From Chrysemys picta bellii (taxonomy: Eukaryota > Chordata > Testudines > Emydidae): 64,000 nt of DNA. Every line of letters begins with the position of its first letter. Position 1 is the stretch's first letter. Both the position numbers and the translations under genes were made by a program. The notes beneath the pieces are model-generated. The model was not told the DNA's origin. It worked only from the letters and a program-made list of their open reading frames with translations, and searched no databases. The DNA is taken from contig NC_088792.1 in assembly GCF_011386835.1 (NCBI RefSeq), positions 110,828,421 to 110,892,420 on the forward strand. Reading direction: 5' to 3'. Of this stretch, positions 12,769 through 24,885 are shown one piece after another.

Positions 12769-14361
12769 ATGGAATGGATGAGAGAGTCTGTCTGGGCAAA
12801 AATCACATTGGGGAAGAAAGCTACTAGAGCCTCCCCTGAGATAGTGCTTGGGGTGTGCTATAGACGACCAGGATCTGATTTAGATATGGATAGAGACCTT
12901 TTTAATGTTTTTAATGAAGTAAATACTAATAGGAATTGTGTGATCATGGGAGACTTTTACTTCCCAGATATAGACTGCAGGACAAGTGCTAGCAATAATA
13001 ATGGGGCTCAGATTTTCCTAGATATGATAGCTGATGGATTCCTTCACCAAGTAGTTGCTGAACCAACAAGAGGGGATGCCATTTTAGATTTGGTTTTGGT
13101 GAGTAGTGAGGACCTCATAGAAGAAATGGTTGTAGGGGACAACCTTGGTTCGAGTGATCTTGAGCTAATTCAGTTTAAACTAAATGGAAGGATAAACAAA
13201 AATAGATCTGTTTCTAGGGTTTTTGATTTCAAAAGGGCTCACTTTAAAAAAATAAGGAAATTAGTTAGGGAAGTGGATTGGACTGAAGAACTTGGGTATC
13301 TAAAGGTGGAGGAGGCCTGGAATTACTTCAAGTCAAAGTTGCAGAAACTATCAGAAGCCTGCATCCCAGGAAAGGGGAAAAAATTCATAGGCAGGAGTTG
13401 TAGACCAAGCTGGATGAGCAAGGATCTCAGAGAGGTGATTAAGAAAAAGCAGAAAACCTCCAAGGAGTGGAATATGGGAATGATCAGCAAGGAAAGCAAC
13501 CTTATTGCGGTCAGAACATGTAGGGATAAAGTGAGAAAGGCCAAAAGCCATGTAGAGTTGGACCTTGCAAAGGGAATTAAAACCAATAGTAAAAGGTTCT
13601 ATAGCCATATAAAAAAGAAGAAAACAAAGAAAGAAGAAGTGGGACTGCTAAACACTGAGGATGGAGTGGAGGTTAAGGATAATCTAGGCATGGCCCAATA
13701 TCTAAACAACTACTTTGCCTCAGTGTTTAATGTGACTAATGAGGAGCTTAGGGATAATGGTAGGATGACAAATGGGAATGAGGATGTGGAGGTAGATATT
13801 ACTACATCCGAGGTAGAAGCCAAACTCGAACAGCTTAATGAGACTAAATTGGGGGGCCCAGATAATCTTCATCCAAGAATATTAAAGGAATTGGAACATG
13901 AAGTTGCAAGCCCATTAGCAAGAATTTTTAATGAATCTGTAAACTCACGGGTTGTACCATATGACTGGAGAATGGCTAACGTAATTCCTATCATTAAGAA
14001 AGGGGGAAAATGTGATCCGGGCAACTACAGGCCTGTTAGTTTGACATCTGTAGTATGCAAGGTCTTGGAAAAAATGTTGAAGGAGAAAGTAGTTAAAGAC
14101 ATTGAGGTCAATGGTAATTGGGACAAATTACAACATGATTTTACAAAAGGTAGATCGTGCCAAACCAACCTGATCTCCTTCTTTGAGAAGGTAACAGATC
14201 TTTTAGACAAAGGAAATGCAGTGGATCTAATTTACCTCGATTTCAGTCAGGCATTCAATATGGTTCCACATGGGGAATTATTAGCTAAATTGGAAAAGAT
14301 GGGGATCAATATGAAAATTGAAAGGTGGATTAGGAACTGGTTAAAGGGGAGACTACAATGA
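12769..14361 (+). pseudogene. CR1 ORF2 endonuclease-RT frame (530 codons)
   Basis: The largest LINE frame in the window. Residues 1-140 are the C-terminal two thirds of the AP-type endonuclease; residues from about 330 are the reverse transcriptase, with GGPDNLHPRILKELE, the PGNYRPVSLTS block and the motif A block YLDFSQAFNMVPHG. Two endonuclease active-site positions look altered: the GDFN-type motif reads GDFY (residues 61-64) and the S-D-H triad end reads SSDL (residues 128-131). The start shown is just the first Met in frame; the true N-terminal part lies upstream in another frame (12541-12790) with a TAG inside it. The frame ends at TGA 14359-14361, after which the same frame continues with RT sequence. 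Inactive. Confidence 0.9.
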
Positions 14362-15180
14362 GTCATACTGAAAGGTGAACTGTCAGTCTGGACGGAGGTT
14401 ACTAGTGGAGTTCCTCAGGGATCAGTTTGGGGACCAATCTTATTTAATCTTTTTATTACTGACCTTGGCACAAAAAGTGGGAATGTGCTAATAAAGTTTG
14501 CGGATGACACAAAGCTAGGAGGTATTGCCAATACAGAGAAGGACCGGGATATCATACAGGAAGATCTGGATGACCTTGTAAACTGGAGTAATAGGATGAA
14601 ATTTAATAGTTAAATTAAGTACAAGGTCATGCATTTAGGGATTAATAACAAGAATGATTGTTATAAGCTGGGAACGCATCAGTTGGAAGTAACAGAGGAG
14701 AAGGACCTCGGAGTATTGGTTGATCACAGAATGACTATGAGCTGCCAATGTGATATGGCCATGAAAAAAAACTAATGCTGTCTTGGGATGCATCAGGAGA
14801 GGTATTTCCAGTAGAGATAAGGAGGTGTTAGTACCATTATACAAGGCACTGGTGAGACCTCATTTGGAATACTGTGTGCAGTTCTGGTCTCCCATGTTTA
14901 AGAAGGATGAATTCAAACTGAGACAGGTACAGAGAAGGGCTACTAGGATGTTCTGAGGAATGGAAAACCTGTCTTATGAAAGGAGACTCAGAGCTTGCCT
15001 TGTTTAGCCTAACAAAAGGAGGTTGAGGGGAGATATGATTGCTCTCTACAATATATCAGAGGAATAAACACCAGGGAGGGAGAGGAATTATTTAATCTCA
15101 GTACCAATGTGGACACAAGAACAAATGGATATAAACTGATCATCAGGAAGTCTAGACTTGAAATTAGATGAAGGTTTCTA
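14362..15180 (+). pseudogene. CR1 ORF2 remainder (RT palm, thumb, C-terminus)
   Basis: In frame with the 530-codon frame after its TGA, this stretch encodes the RT block SGVPQGSVWGPILFN and the catalytic F-A-D-D at 14497-14508. It is broken by TAA at 14611-14613 and by a likely frameshift in the A-run at about 14764-14771. It then reads the thumb/C-terminal block with [15 protein letters not shown] at about 14848-14895. Stops and shifts make it non-functional. Confidence 0.88.
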
Positions 15181-15984
15181 ACCACCAGAGGAGTCAAGTT
15201 CTGGAACAATCTTCCAAGGGGATAGTGGGGGCAAAAGATATAGCTGGCTTCAAGACTAAGCTTGATAAGCTTATGGAGGGGATGGCATAATGAGATTGGT
15301 CTTTGACTATTAGCGGTAAATATGACCAATGGCTTGTGATGGGATGTTAGATGGGGTGGGATTTGAGTTACTACAGAGAATTCTTTCCTGGGTGTCTGGT
15401 TGGTGAGTCTTGTCCACATGCTCAGGGTTTTGCTGATCGCCATATTTGGGGTCGGGAAGGAATTTTCCTCCAGGGCAGATTGGCAGAGGCCCTGTTTTTG
15501 TTTTTGTTTTTTTGCCTTCCTCTGCAGCGTGGGGCATGGGTCACTTGCTGGAAGATTCTCTGCACCTTGAAGTCTTTAAACCATGATTTGAGGACTTCAA
15601 TGGGTCAGACACAGGTTTGATACAGGAGTGGGTGGGTGAGATTCTGTAGCCTGCATTGTGCAGGAGGTCAGACTAAATGATCATAATGTTCCTTTTTGAC
15701 CTTAAAGTCTATGATTCATTAGGTGAAATAAAACAACAAAAATTAGTCTCACACATCAGCGGTGCCAGCCAGCCAGCAGTACAGCTATGGGGAAGTGGGG
15801 GGAGACAGACAGTACCTGCTATGATGGGGGTGGGAGGAATCCTGTCCTCACAGTCCTCAGCCTACTGTTTCTTTCACTAAAGAATGAGATCCATCAGTTT
15901 GCAGCTTGAAGCAAACTATCACTCTGTTGCCCTACAGAAGGTCGCATTGTGACTTCACATAGGCAAGCTAAAGCAACAACCAAT

Positions 15985-16270
15985 CATCCAACAAAAAAGC
16001 ACCCAGGGCAACATGAGACAAATGTTACTGACACTATACTGAAATGGAATCTTTCAACATCAAGTCAACACAAAATGGAAAATTCAGAACAAAACAAAAT
16101 TCTAAAGTTGGGACAAAACAAAATAGTAAAGTCAAAATGAAATAAAATACTCATTTGGGATTTTCTTCATAAAAAACATCAACATTAAAATATCTCCACA
16201 GAAATGTTTCATTTTCAACAAGTGGGTAAGTTCCAACAAAAATCCTGTTTTGTCAACATTTCTGATACCT
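15985..16270. repeat. A/T-rich interspersed repeat
   Basis: Shows 'gaaatggaatctttcaac', 'caaaacaaaatagtaaag' and 'gaaatgtttcattttcaac', the same word set as at 11030-11290. Boundaries are soft. Confidence 0.4.
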
Positions 16271-19200
16271 CTAATTTATTTATTTGAATATTGAATAATT
16301 TGCATGTCAGTCATGATCAATTGGTATAACACCCTATGGACAATACATTGATGTATCATCTATAGAATCGATATTTCGTTTTAACCAGACCTCAAAACCA
16401 AAGCACCCACCTAAAATGCTCTGGGTCTCTTTGCAATATTCACAAGCCACACTAACACAAAATCAGATATACTTCCTCTATGCCACCATCATCACAGGTT
16501 TGATCAAAGTCAGTGGGAATCGTTCCACGGACGTCAGTCAGCATTGATTAGAGCTATATCCAACAGCCCTTAGATGGATGTGCATGCACACAATACTTCT
16601 CAACAATGGGAGCTGGATGTGTCCATCTGGGTCCATCCTATGTGTGCGTCTAAAGCCAGATAAAATATAGAATGTGTAATATTACACATATATACATATA
16701 TTTATAGGCCTACATTTTCAAAATCTATTAGTGATCTGAATGCCTCACTTTGAGTACCCCGAACCTGAAACACCTTAAATAAGCATGATTTCTCAGTGGT
16801 TAGCACTTTGTAAGAGAGTCAGGCCTTTTTCAACTTAGTTACCCAAATTCATTAGTCACTCTGAAGATTCAGCCCTCTCTTCAATGAAGTAGAGATGAAT
16901 GTGTAACTTGCAAATGAAAGGAAGAAAGTGAGCTCCTTGAGACCCCCCCTGAATGAAGGAAAACAATAATTGTATTATGCTGCTACCCAATTGGTACTCC
17001 ATTTAAACTCTTCCACAAGAGTACTTTGTCTGGGAAAAAATATTCTACATAAATAAGTAAAACAAACTTAGCAACATGGTGACAGATGTCTTAGCATAAT
17101 ATATTTGTCTATTGCATGATGTCAAAACAGCTGTTAAAGCAAACTAACAACTGCTCAATGTAAAATAAAGCTTTTTACCTGGGGCAGTAATTGGAAGATT
17201 ATTTTGAAATTCAGCATATGTAACAAGTTATCTCAAAAAGATTTCTGCAGATATATTTTAGTTAGACTACTGTTATTGATAAAGTATGAAGAAATAAAAC
17301 TAACACTGCACAAGAGATATAGTCCTAGTCACTATAATAGCTAGACAACAATACATGACATTCTAAATAGAGAAGTGGGCATGTGTATGACCAGAGATGT
17401 GCAATTTGAAAATAATTATCTGTGCATAGTATTAAATACTTATGTGTACGTGCGCACATGCACAAACCACAGCAACTTGGGGAAAATGTTTGAAACTTAA
17501 TACGATATCAATATAAAATCATGCACGTTTTTATTCATTTTTAAAATCTGGAGTCCATAATTTTACAATACTATCACATAAAAAAAAAAAAAGTAATGGG
17601 AAGAGAAAGAAAACACCTACCTAAAATGACTATTTGTCTGTTTAATTTCTCCATTGAAATGACTGACATTAACATTTTTTTGTCCTGAACACAGAAAAGG
17701 TGTGTATAATTTTATATATTAGCATCTTTGTTGAAGTCAGTCTGAGGTTATTCAGACATATCTCGTATTTGTCACTCGTAGTTTAGTACATTTGTACAAA
17801 TTTAAGTCCATTATTATATTAACACAGTATTCTGTATTTTACATTTGAGGACATTGATACCTTTAACAAGCAAAAAAAAACTAATTTTGTTTCCATAGAC
17901 CAAGATCTGACATAGTACATGGCTAAGGATGTAATGAAGGCGTTAGAGCTACCATTGAGATATTTGTACAATGGACTTGACATAGAAGATGGCCTGTCTG
18001 GGGCACCTTGGTCAATATTCTGCAAATTGTGAAGGCATATCCTGAATGAAAACATATGCAAAGCACTTAAACAAAATAAAGATAAGAAAGCCAGTCTAAA
18101 GCCAAAGTGACGAGAGAGGTGAAGATTACAGATTATAAGAAAAATGGCCAAATGAAATGGCCAAATGTATAGCCAAGAGGAAAGCGGAAAAGGTCAAGCA
18201 TAACACTAAAGGGAAGCAAAAAAGCTGATAGAGCCAATAAGAAAAATGACTTCACCACCCATTGAGCAGTGGGGTCTGTTGTCTGGCCGGTAGGAAAAGG
18301 CATGTGAAAATAATTAAATACCAGATTTTGTCATGCTCTGGTGTGGGCATTACCCTAGTCACTCCATTCTCAGGGGGCTGGGAAAGAACATTTCCCCCTC
18401 ACTGCCAGATAGGCCAAGGTGAGGTGGGAGGGTTGGGGCAAACATGAAGTGAGGGTTATGCTACGATGTCACAACTCATTAAGGAAGCATGGGGTGGATG
18501 TTCAGTGCAGCTACTCCATAGGGAAGGGATGCCGTAATCAGATAAAATGGACTGGGAAAGGATTTAAAGAAGGTATTCTTTAAAGGATAAATCATAGGAG
18601 GGTTTGGGGCTCCTATGACTGGATGGAAGGGAGCCAACTCCTCCCCATCTTTTATAGCCCCCCCCCATGTTAATTGAGGGGAGGGTTGATAAGGTCCCAG
18701 CAGTGGGTTGGCTGGGGACCAGGATGGGTAAAGAGGGAGGGCTGACAGCAGCTTCCCCACGTATATGTAATTACCTGAACTAGACACTTATCTCTCAGAT
18801 ACTCCCTGACATTAGGAATAAAGTTGCAGCCTAATTATACCATATCCAGTGACTCCTGTCCTTCTGGCATAGCCAGACAATGTAAAAGGACAAGCCTAAA
18901 ACAGAAGGGAAGAAGAAGAAAGACGCTGAATAGAGATTGAGCTGAATATAAAACAAAATAATCCTTTTAGCAGAGGGAGAGTTTCAGGTCCTCTATCCTG
19001 TGCTTAAATGTAAAGTTAATAATTGCGCTTTGGATTTTTCAGTATTAATTGATGTTGTCAGGTGAGAGCTTCAAAAGTGTAAATGGTCCATGATTTTGGG
19101 AAAGATATTTCTGAAAGTAAAAGGGACATGTGCTGGAAAGAAATGTATAAAGTAATAACACTTTAGGTCCCACTACTACATTCAGCAGCAGTGCTTATTA

Positions 19201-19712
19201 TCTGTGCATCTTTTTGGTTATTACTAGAGCTGGTTGAAATATTTAAACATTTTCAGAGAAAATACATTGCTGCTGTTTTTAAACCAGCTGATAGAGCTAG
19301 TCAGTTCAACAGCTTTAAATGACAAATTCTCACCATTTTTGTTGCCAGTTTTTAGTTATTACTACTATTAATAAGCAGTTACTCCAGTTGCAACCATATA
19401 TGCCACCCATGCTCCTTGCTGCACAACAACACAGCCTATGCAACCAGTCTTTTAACCTATTGTAGTACTAGGTTTGGATTCTCCCTTTGGGATTTTCCGA
19501 TTCATGTAGCCCGAGGCATATTTCTTTTGTAGGAAACATCAGTATTCAGATAAAACCAGGTTTGTAACCTGCTGGCTTAATTAAATAAAGAAAGGTAGTT
19601 AACCCTTAGCTAAACAATGAAATAGGTTTTCATGAAAGCTCGATTTGCATCTCCATAATTTAAGACTCTCATTCTTGTGCTCACCTAATCCCTTAGCTAA
19701 CAATGCTGCCAT
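16271..19712. other. Long non-coding stretch, no gene seen
   Basis: Mostly AT-rich unique sequence. An A-run lies at about 17580-17592. A degraded 'acattttcaaaatctattag' repeat piece lies near 16708, and another copy of the A/T-rich repeat near 19215-19350. A locally GC-richer part (18330-18780, with a run of C at 18658-18666) was not classified. No frame with domain similarity was seen. Confidence 0.45.
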
Positions 19713-19880
19713 GGTTGGTGAGGTAATATCGTTTATTGGACCAACTTCTGTTAAAGAGAGAGACAAGCTTTTGAGCCACACAGAGCTTTTTCTGAAATTG
19801 ATCCAATAAAAAAATATTACCTCACCCACCTTGTCTTTCTAATATCCTGGGACTGACATGGCTACAGCTGCACTGCATAC
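19713..19880. mobile_element. MITE with long inverted termini, copy 1
   Basis: The left arm 'ggttggtgaggtaatatcg' continuing with 'tttattggaccaactt' is answered by the inverted arm 'gatccaataaaaaaatatta' continuing 'cctcacccacc' at 19799-19830. A short tail follows ('cctgggactgacatggctac'). A second copy is at 38450-38622. Confidence 0.6.
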
Positions 19881-20109
19881 AATGCTTGCCACAACATTCT
19901 GCCCCCTGTACTGAATTCCCCAGCTTGATTTATGGTTCACAGTTTAATTTGTTTATTGTTGTTGGTTATAACATAAGATTCAATATCTGCATGATTCATC
20001 TCCAGTGTTATCTATATCATTGAGGTCATTCTGACATTTTTAGTATTATTTGTATTACAGTAGCCCCTACAGGGCTTACTTGAGATTGGGATTCTAACCT
20101 CTGAGAGAC

Positions 20110-20265
20110 AGTCCTTGCTCTGAAAAGCTTAAAATCCAAAAGGATAAGAAACAGAGGCACAAAGAGATGAAATGGATTCACACAGCAGCTTAAGGAGAGA
20201 ACTAGAAAGAAACCCCAGGTCTCCTTGACTACCAGTCCAGAGTCCTAGCCACTAGACTATGTTAC
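20110..20265 (-). repeat. MIR-like SINE, antisense
   Basis: Holds 'aagaaacagaggcacaaaga', then 'cacacagcagcttaaggaga', then 'ccagagtcctagccactaga', the usual antisense MIR order. Confidence 0.65.
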
Positions 20266-20574
20266 CTCACATCAACACAACCTTTGAAATTAGATCTTCA
20301 TGTTGAGTAAGGCCATGTGGAGAGTGTTAATGAGCTACTACTGCATCACCCACTCTGACACCTAGGAGGATATTTTAGGTGTGATATTTATGGATGAAAC
20401 GCGATAAAGATTATTATTTACACAGGGATTTTTTCTCTGATAATCATACTACTGCAGATTTCAGATGGGCAGATCAGGCACTAAACTAAAAAACACCATA
20501 TAAATACCTGACAATTGGAGGGAGATGACAGGGTATTTCCTTCCTGACATTTTTTGTCCCCTACCTAGGGTTGC

Positions 20575-21345
20575 CACCTTTGAGGTACAGAAAAACTGAC
20601 TGCTGGCCACCTCTCAACCCCCACCACCAACAAAAAGGGTCCTAGTGGCAACTATAGCTAGTTATTACTAAAATGTTTTAGAGAACCATTTTACACACAC
20701 ATTCCACGCACCCCACACATGTATTTTTATTTTATAGTTTTTCTTACCTTAACCTAACACAGCACCACAGTTCAGTCCACCAGGGGTATGAATTGTAGAG
20801 CACTGGTCACCTTGGTCACCATATAAACTGCTCAGACTCTCTTCTTTTAGTGTCCACTCCATATAATTTATTCAAGTCACTTCTACCAACACCTCTATAG
20901 TGCAATGTAACAATTCTAGCCCCTATGACCCTATTATCTTCAGCCGTTGTTCATTATGGCCCTAGGAAAAAAGGAACTCCCTTCTTTCCTTCCTTCCTTG
21001 GGAGATCCTTCAGTTTGAACACAGCTAGCCCTGTCCTCCTCTCCTGCTAACACTTCCTTTTTATCAAGATAGTCAGCTGATGGGCCAATTAGTTCCTTAA
21101 CTCACCCAACAAATTAACAAATTCCTCAGTCAGGGATTGCTGGGGAAACTAATTGAGACAACAGTGATCAGAGTGCTGACCCATCTATTAGGCCTCAGCA
21201 CTCTGTCACAAGCACTTTAATGTGTCCCAAGTGGGGGAAAAAACCCACAACAACAAACAAAAATGTCATTTTAAATCTTTTAACCAGCAAGGCAGTGCAA
21301 AAATTGGGCAAGCTGCTTAAAAAACATCCAGGGGGCAACCCTACC
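20575..21345. mobile_element. Possible MITE interrupted by unclassified insertion
   Basis: The ends 'ctagggttgccacctttgag' (20566-20585) and 'gggggcaaccctacccct' (about 21331) are inverted-repeat-like, and both flanks share a similar texture. The middle (about 20740-21230), with 'tataaactgctcagac' and 'cagagtgctgaccc', looks like a separate insertion, perhaps an LTR. Weakly supported. Confidence 0.35.
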
Positions 21346-21379
21346 CCTATTTCTCAATCCTAAATATTAAATACTAAAG

Positions 21380-21708
21380 CAGGGATTGGCAACCTTTGGC
21401 ACACGGCTCATTAAGGTAAGCACCCTGATGGGTCGGGCTGGTTTGTTTACCTGCCGCGTCTGCCGGTTAGGCCGATCAAGCCTCCCACTGGCTGGGGTTC
21501 GCCGTCCCAGGCCAATAGGAAGCAGTGGCAGCCAGCACATCCCTCGGCCCGTGTTGCTTCCTGCAGCCCACATTGGCCTGGGACGGTGAACCGCGGCCAG
21601 TGGGAGCCACGATCTGCCAAACCTGCGGACGCAGCAGGTAAACAAACTGGCCCGGTCCGCCAGGGGGCTTACCCTGTCGAGCCGTGTGCCGAAGGTTGCC
21701 GATCCCGG
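21380..21708. mobile_element. hAT-type MITE, 329 bp, with 8-bp TSD
   Basis: The unit starts 'cagggattggcaacctttgg' and ends with the inverted counterpart 'cgaaggttgccgatcccgg'. It is flanked by the perfect 8-bp direct repeat TACTAAAG at 21372-21379 and 21709-21716, the target-duplication length of hAT elements. The inside is itself a large imperfect palindrome ('gtttgtttacctgccgcgtc' against 'gcagcaggtaaacaaactgg'). It is CpG-rich compared with its surroundings. It encodes nothing and would have been moved by a hAT transposase from elsewhere. Confidence 0.92.
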
Positions 21709-22372
21709 TACTAAAGTGACTGGCTTAAGGTGGCACAATAAAATCTGTGGCAGGGAAGAAAACTGACGCCCGGGTATCACAAGTCCCAAGCTTTTGCAGA
21801 ACCACTGGATCATCCCTTTACTATAGCTGGAAGAAAAAGCAATAAGAATATATTTTGTCATTAAAGCAAATACCTGTGACTTTCAACACTTACAGGGAGC
21901 AGATCTTCTCACAAAGATGGCACCACTTTTTACAGTCACTTTTCAGACTAGAACCACACTTTAAAATCATCATTACAGTAAAAGCCATTTAAGAGTCAAC
22001 ATTAACTAAACAATGCCATATAGTTAACACCGATCAGCAGTGTTCCCTCTAATGTTTTCCATCCATGTGTGGAATGAATTTTATGTGCACCATATTGAGA
22101 TCATGTGCAGCTGTGTGCCACCAGCAGAAAGAAAAAACCCAGATATAATATATATTTTTTAAAAGTTACCATAGGGATAATTACTTCAGCCAGGACAGGT
22201 CAGGCATTTTAGAACTCACTACTCAATGAATTAAATTTAAGCATAAGAGAGAAGTAAAAATTATGAAATGCATAAACCTGTCAAAAAACTAAAACAACCC
22301 ACTTTGAAAGAATTGTCAAGTAACAAAAACAACAATAATACAAGGATGTGTTGGGAGGTGAGTGTGAAAGAC

Positions 22373-22413
22373 AGAGTGTGTGTGTGTGTGTGTAAGAGAG
22401 AGACAGAGACACA

Positions 22414-22445
<32 letters not shown>

Positions 22446-22446
22446 C
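22373..22446. repeat. Compound (TG)n/(AG)n microsatellite
   Basis: Two TG runs separated and followed by AG-rich runs. Both strands give spurious open frames here. Confidence 0.95.
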
Positions 22447-23409
22447 GGACGTACTGCACCTTTAAGTAGATTGGCACTCAGCAGTCTGAAGCCTGCTTGC
22501 TCACACACAGCAACAGCTGTCAGCAAGCTCCCTCCATCCTGAGACCTGTCGTGTCCCCACCCCACTCTGTGGAGATACGGTACAGGAGAGAGGGGAGGGT
22601 GATGCCCTGACATCAGCGCTCCTTCCCCCCACCCCAGTGTACACAGCAAGCAGGAGGCTCCCAGGAGCAGTTGGCCTGGGCTCCAAGGCAGAGGGCAGGA
22701 GCAGCGCGGCAGTGGGGGGGAGAGACACCTGAAGTGCACTGCACTTGATAGCCTTCTGGGTGGACACCTGGCCGCGCAACTTAGAGGGAACTTAGACTGA
22801 TTGATAGCTTCTATTCCATACAGCACAGAGTAGTGGGAAATTGTTGCCACTATGCAACTGCCTGCTTAAAAAATATTGTCTTTTAAATGATGTTCATTCT
22901 AAGTCATTCTTCATTTTACTGCTTAAGATACAGATGTAAGTGAAATTGACTAAAGCAAAACTCTCTGTTATAATGTAAATGAAGACATAAGATGCAGTGC
23001 ATACTGTTGTATGCACTTTTATTATGCTATGTTATTAATTAGTTTATCATAATGTTTGTTTCGTGGGAAAACTGAACCAGCTCCTAAATGGCATCACTCA
23101 AATTCTATAAGAAATTGTATTGATCCAGACCAGTGTTTCATGCTATTGAACTGCATTTGTGCCTTATATAATTAAAGCTTCTTTAGATGCTGGACACATC
23201 TTCAAAGCCAATATAATTTACTTTCTAAATGAGTATTGATTTGATAATTTGTTTACTTAAGCGAAGCAATGTAAACAATATTACAGGCATTGTAATCCTT
23301 TTTGTGCAGCCAAAAGAGACTGAACTGGATAAACATCAAACGGCTCAGCATGTAGGTGTGACTGGAGATCTCAACTTAAGAAAGTTACCCAACCTATCTG
23401 ACTTACCTC
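22447..23409. other. Non-coding stretch, nothing identified
   Basis: The GC-richer part up to 22800 includes 'cctggccgcgcaacttagag', which may be the end of an unclassified repeat beginning near 22040 ('cagtgttccctctaatgttt'). That pair, inverted-repeat-like, hints at a MITE of about 750 bp around the microsatellite. The rest is unique. Confidence 0.35.
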
Positions 23410-23680
23410 CATCCATAGCTGGTCAGGAATTTTCCAACAAAAAGTTTTTTCTTTGGGTAATACTGATTGTTAAAATGTAAGTATTGTGTTGAAACATGCT
23501 TTTTTCAACAAACTTTGGCCAAAACACATTCAAGGATCTGACATAAACTTGCCTGGTTTCCTGTCGGCTCACATGGTGGGTTGCTGGGGAGACACATTTT
23601 CCAGGGTTGGTGGCAAAATGAAAAAATCCAGAATTTTCTTTCTGTGGAAAATTTTTAAATGTCACGTTTTTGTTCCAAGT

Positions 23681-24836
23681 TATAGACTCATAGGGCTGGA
23701 AGGGACCTCAAGAGGTCTTCTAGTCCAGTCCCCTGCACTGCAGGCAGGACTAAATATTATCTAGACCATCTCTGACAAATGATTGTCTAACCTGTTCTTC
23801 AAAATCTCCAATGACAGAGATTCCACAACCTCTCTGGGCAATTTATTCCAGTGCTTAACCACCCTGACAGTTAAGAAGATTTTCCTACCATCCAACCTAA
23901 ACTGCCCTTACTGCAATGTAAGTCCATTGCTTTTTGTCTTCTCCTCAGAGGTTAAAGAGAACATTTTTTGCCCTCCTTCTTGTAACAACCTTTTATGTAC
24001 TTGAAAACTGTGATAATGTCCCCACTCAGTCTCCTCTTCTCCAGATTAAACAAATCCAATTTTTTCAATCTTCCCTCATAGGTCATGTTTTCTAGACCTT
24101 TAATCATTTTTGTTGCTCTTCTCTGGACTTTCTCCAGATCTTTCCCAAAGTGTGGTGCCCAGAACGGGACACAATACTCCAGTTGAGGCCTAATCAACAT
24201 GGAGTAGAGCGGAAAAAATACTTCTTGTGTCTCACTTACAACATTCCTGCTAATACATCCCAGAATTATGTTTGCTTTTTTTTTTTTTTACAACAGTGTT
24301 ACACTGTTGACTCGTATTTAGCTTATGATCCACTATGACTCCCAGATCCCTTTCCACACTACTCCTTCCTAGGCAGTCATTTCCTATTTTGTATGTGTGC
24401 AACTGATTGCCCCTGGTTGGAAAACCATTCCCAGAGAGTAGTTATCAGTGGTTCAAAATGAATACTTTGCATTTGTCCTTATTGAATTTGATCCTATTTA
24501 CTTCAGTCCACATCTCCAGCTAGTCCAGATCATTTTGAATTTTAATCCTGTCCTCCACAATACTTTCTAACCCCTCCCAGATTGGTGTCATCCACAAACT
24601 TTATAAGTATACTCTCTATGCCATTATCTAAATCATTGATGCATATATGGAACAGAACCAGATCCAGACCTGATCCCTGCAGGACCCCATGTGATATGCT
24701 CTTCCAGCTTCACTTTGAACCACTGATAACTACTCTCTGGGAATGGTTTTCCAACCAGTTATACACCCACTTTATAGTAACTCTCTCTAGGTCATATTTC
24801 CCTAGTTTGTTTATGAGAATCAGAATGAAATCAGAA
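23681..24836 (-). mobile_element. CR1 LINE, antisense, with internal rearrangement
   Basis: The left edge is the CR1 3' end in reverse ('agactcatagggctggaagg', 'ctagtccagtcccctgcac'). Moving right, the sequence is antisense to the ORF2 C-terminus; the frame 24200-23952 reads [15 protein letters not shown] and [16 protein letters not shown]. Near 24590-24660 it is antisense to the RT catalytic region, with an F-V-D-D type motif. The 5' end is truncated. An extra 45-bp piece in inverted orientation is listed separately. Confidence 0.9.
24413..24758. repeat. 45-bp perfect inverted repeat inside CR1
   Basis: The 45 bases at 24413-24457 are the exact reverse complement of 24714-24758, 256 bp apart. 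The right copy fits the CR1 reading order (antisense RT region). The left copy interrupts sequence that reads continuously on either side, so it is probably the inserted, flipped duplicate. Confidence 0.9.
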
Positions 24837-24885
24837 TGAAAAGTTTTAAAATGTTGGAATTTTCCAAATTCAACCAGCTATGCAT

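Larger units (their letters stand above)
12538..15719 (+). mobile_element. CR1 LINE, long 5'-truncated copy
   Basis: A non-LTR retrotransposon of about 3.2 kb covering nearly all of ORF2 (endonuclease, then reverse transcriptase) and the 3' UTR. It begins just inside the endonuclease with the sense of NARSLGNKMEE-type residues at about 12548, so ORF1 and the 5' UTR are missing. The 3' end shows the CR1 signature 'ggaggtcagactaaatgatc' and stops near 'gtctatgattcattagg'. Target duplications were not resolved. Confidence 0.93.
23410..24885. repeat. A/T-rich repeat split by a CR1 insertion
   Basis: The left part (23410-23680: 'ggaattttccaacaaaaagt', 'gaaaatttttaaatgtcacg') and right part (24837-24885: 'gttttaaaatgttggaattt') have the texture of one A/T-rich repeat copy, with CR1 sequence in between. 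The CR1 must therefore be the younger of the two. Confidence 0.4.

Noticed and set aside
15009..15443. 144-codon minus-strand frame
   Set aside because: Antisense shadow of the CR1 ORF2 end and 3' region.
21367..21861. 164-codon minus-strand frame
   Set aside because: It spans the palindromic hAT MITE at 21380-21708 and its flank; repeated peptide arms come from the palindrome.
22281..22850. 189-codon minus-strand frame
   Set aside because: It crosses a TG/AG microsatellite, giving a His-Thr and Ser-Leu run; no domain.
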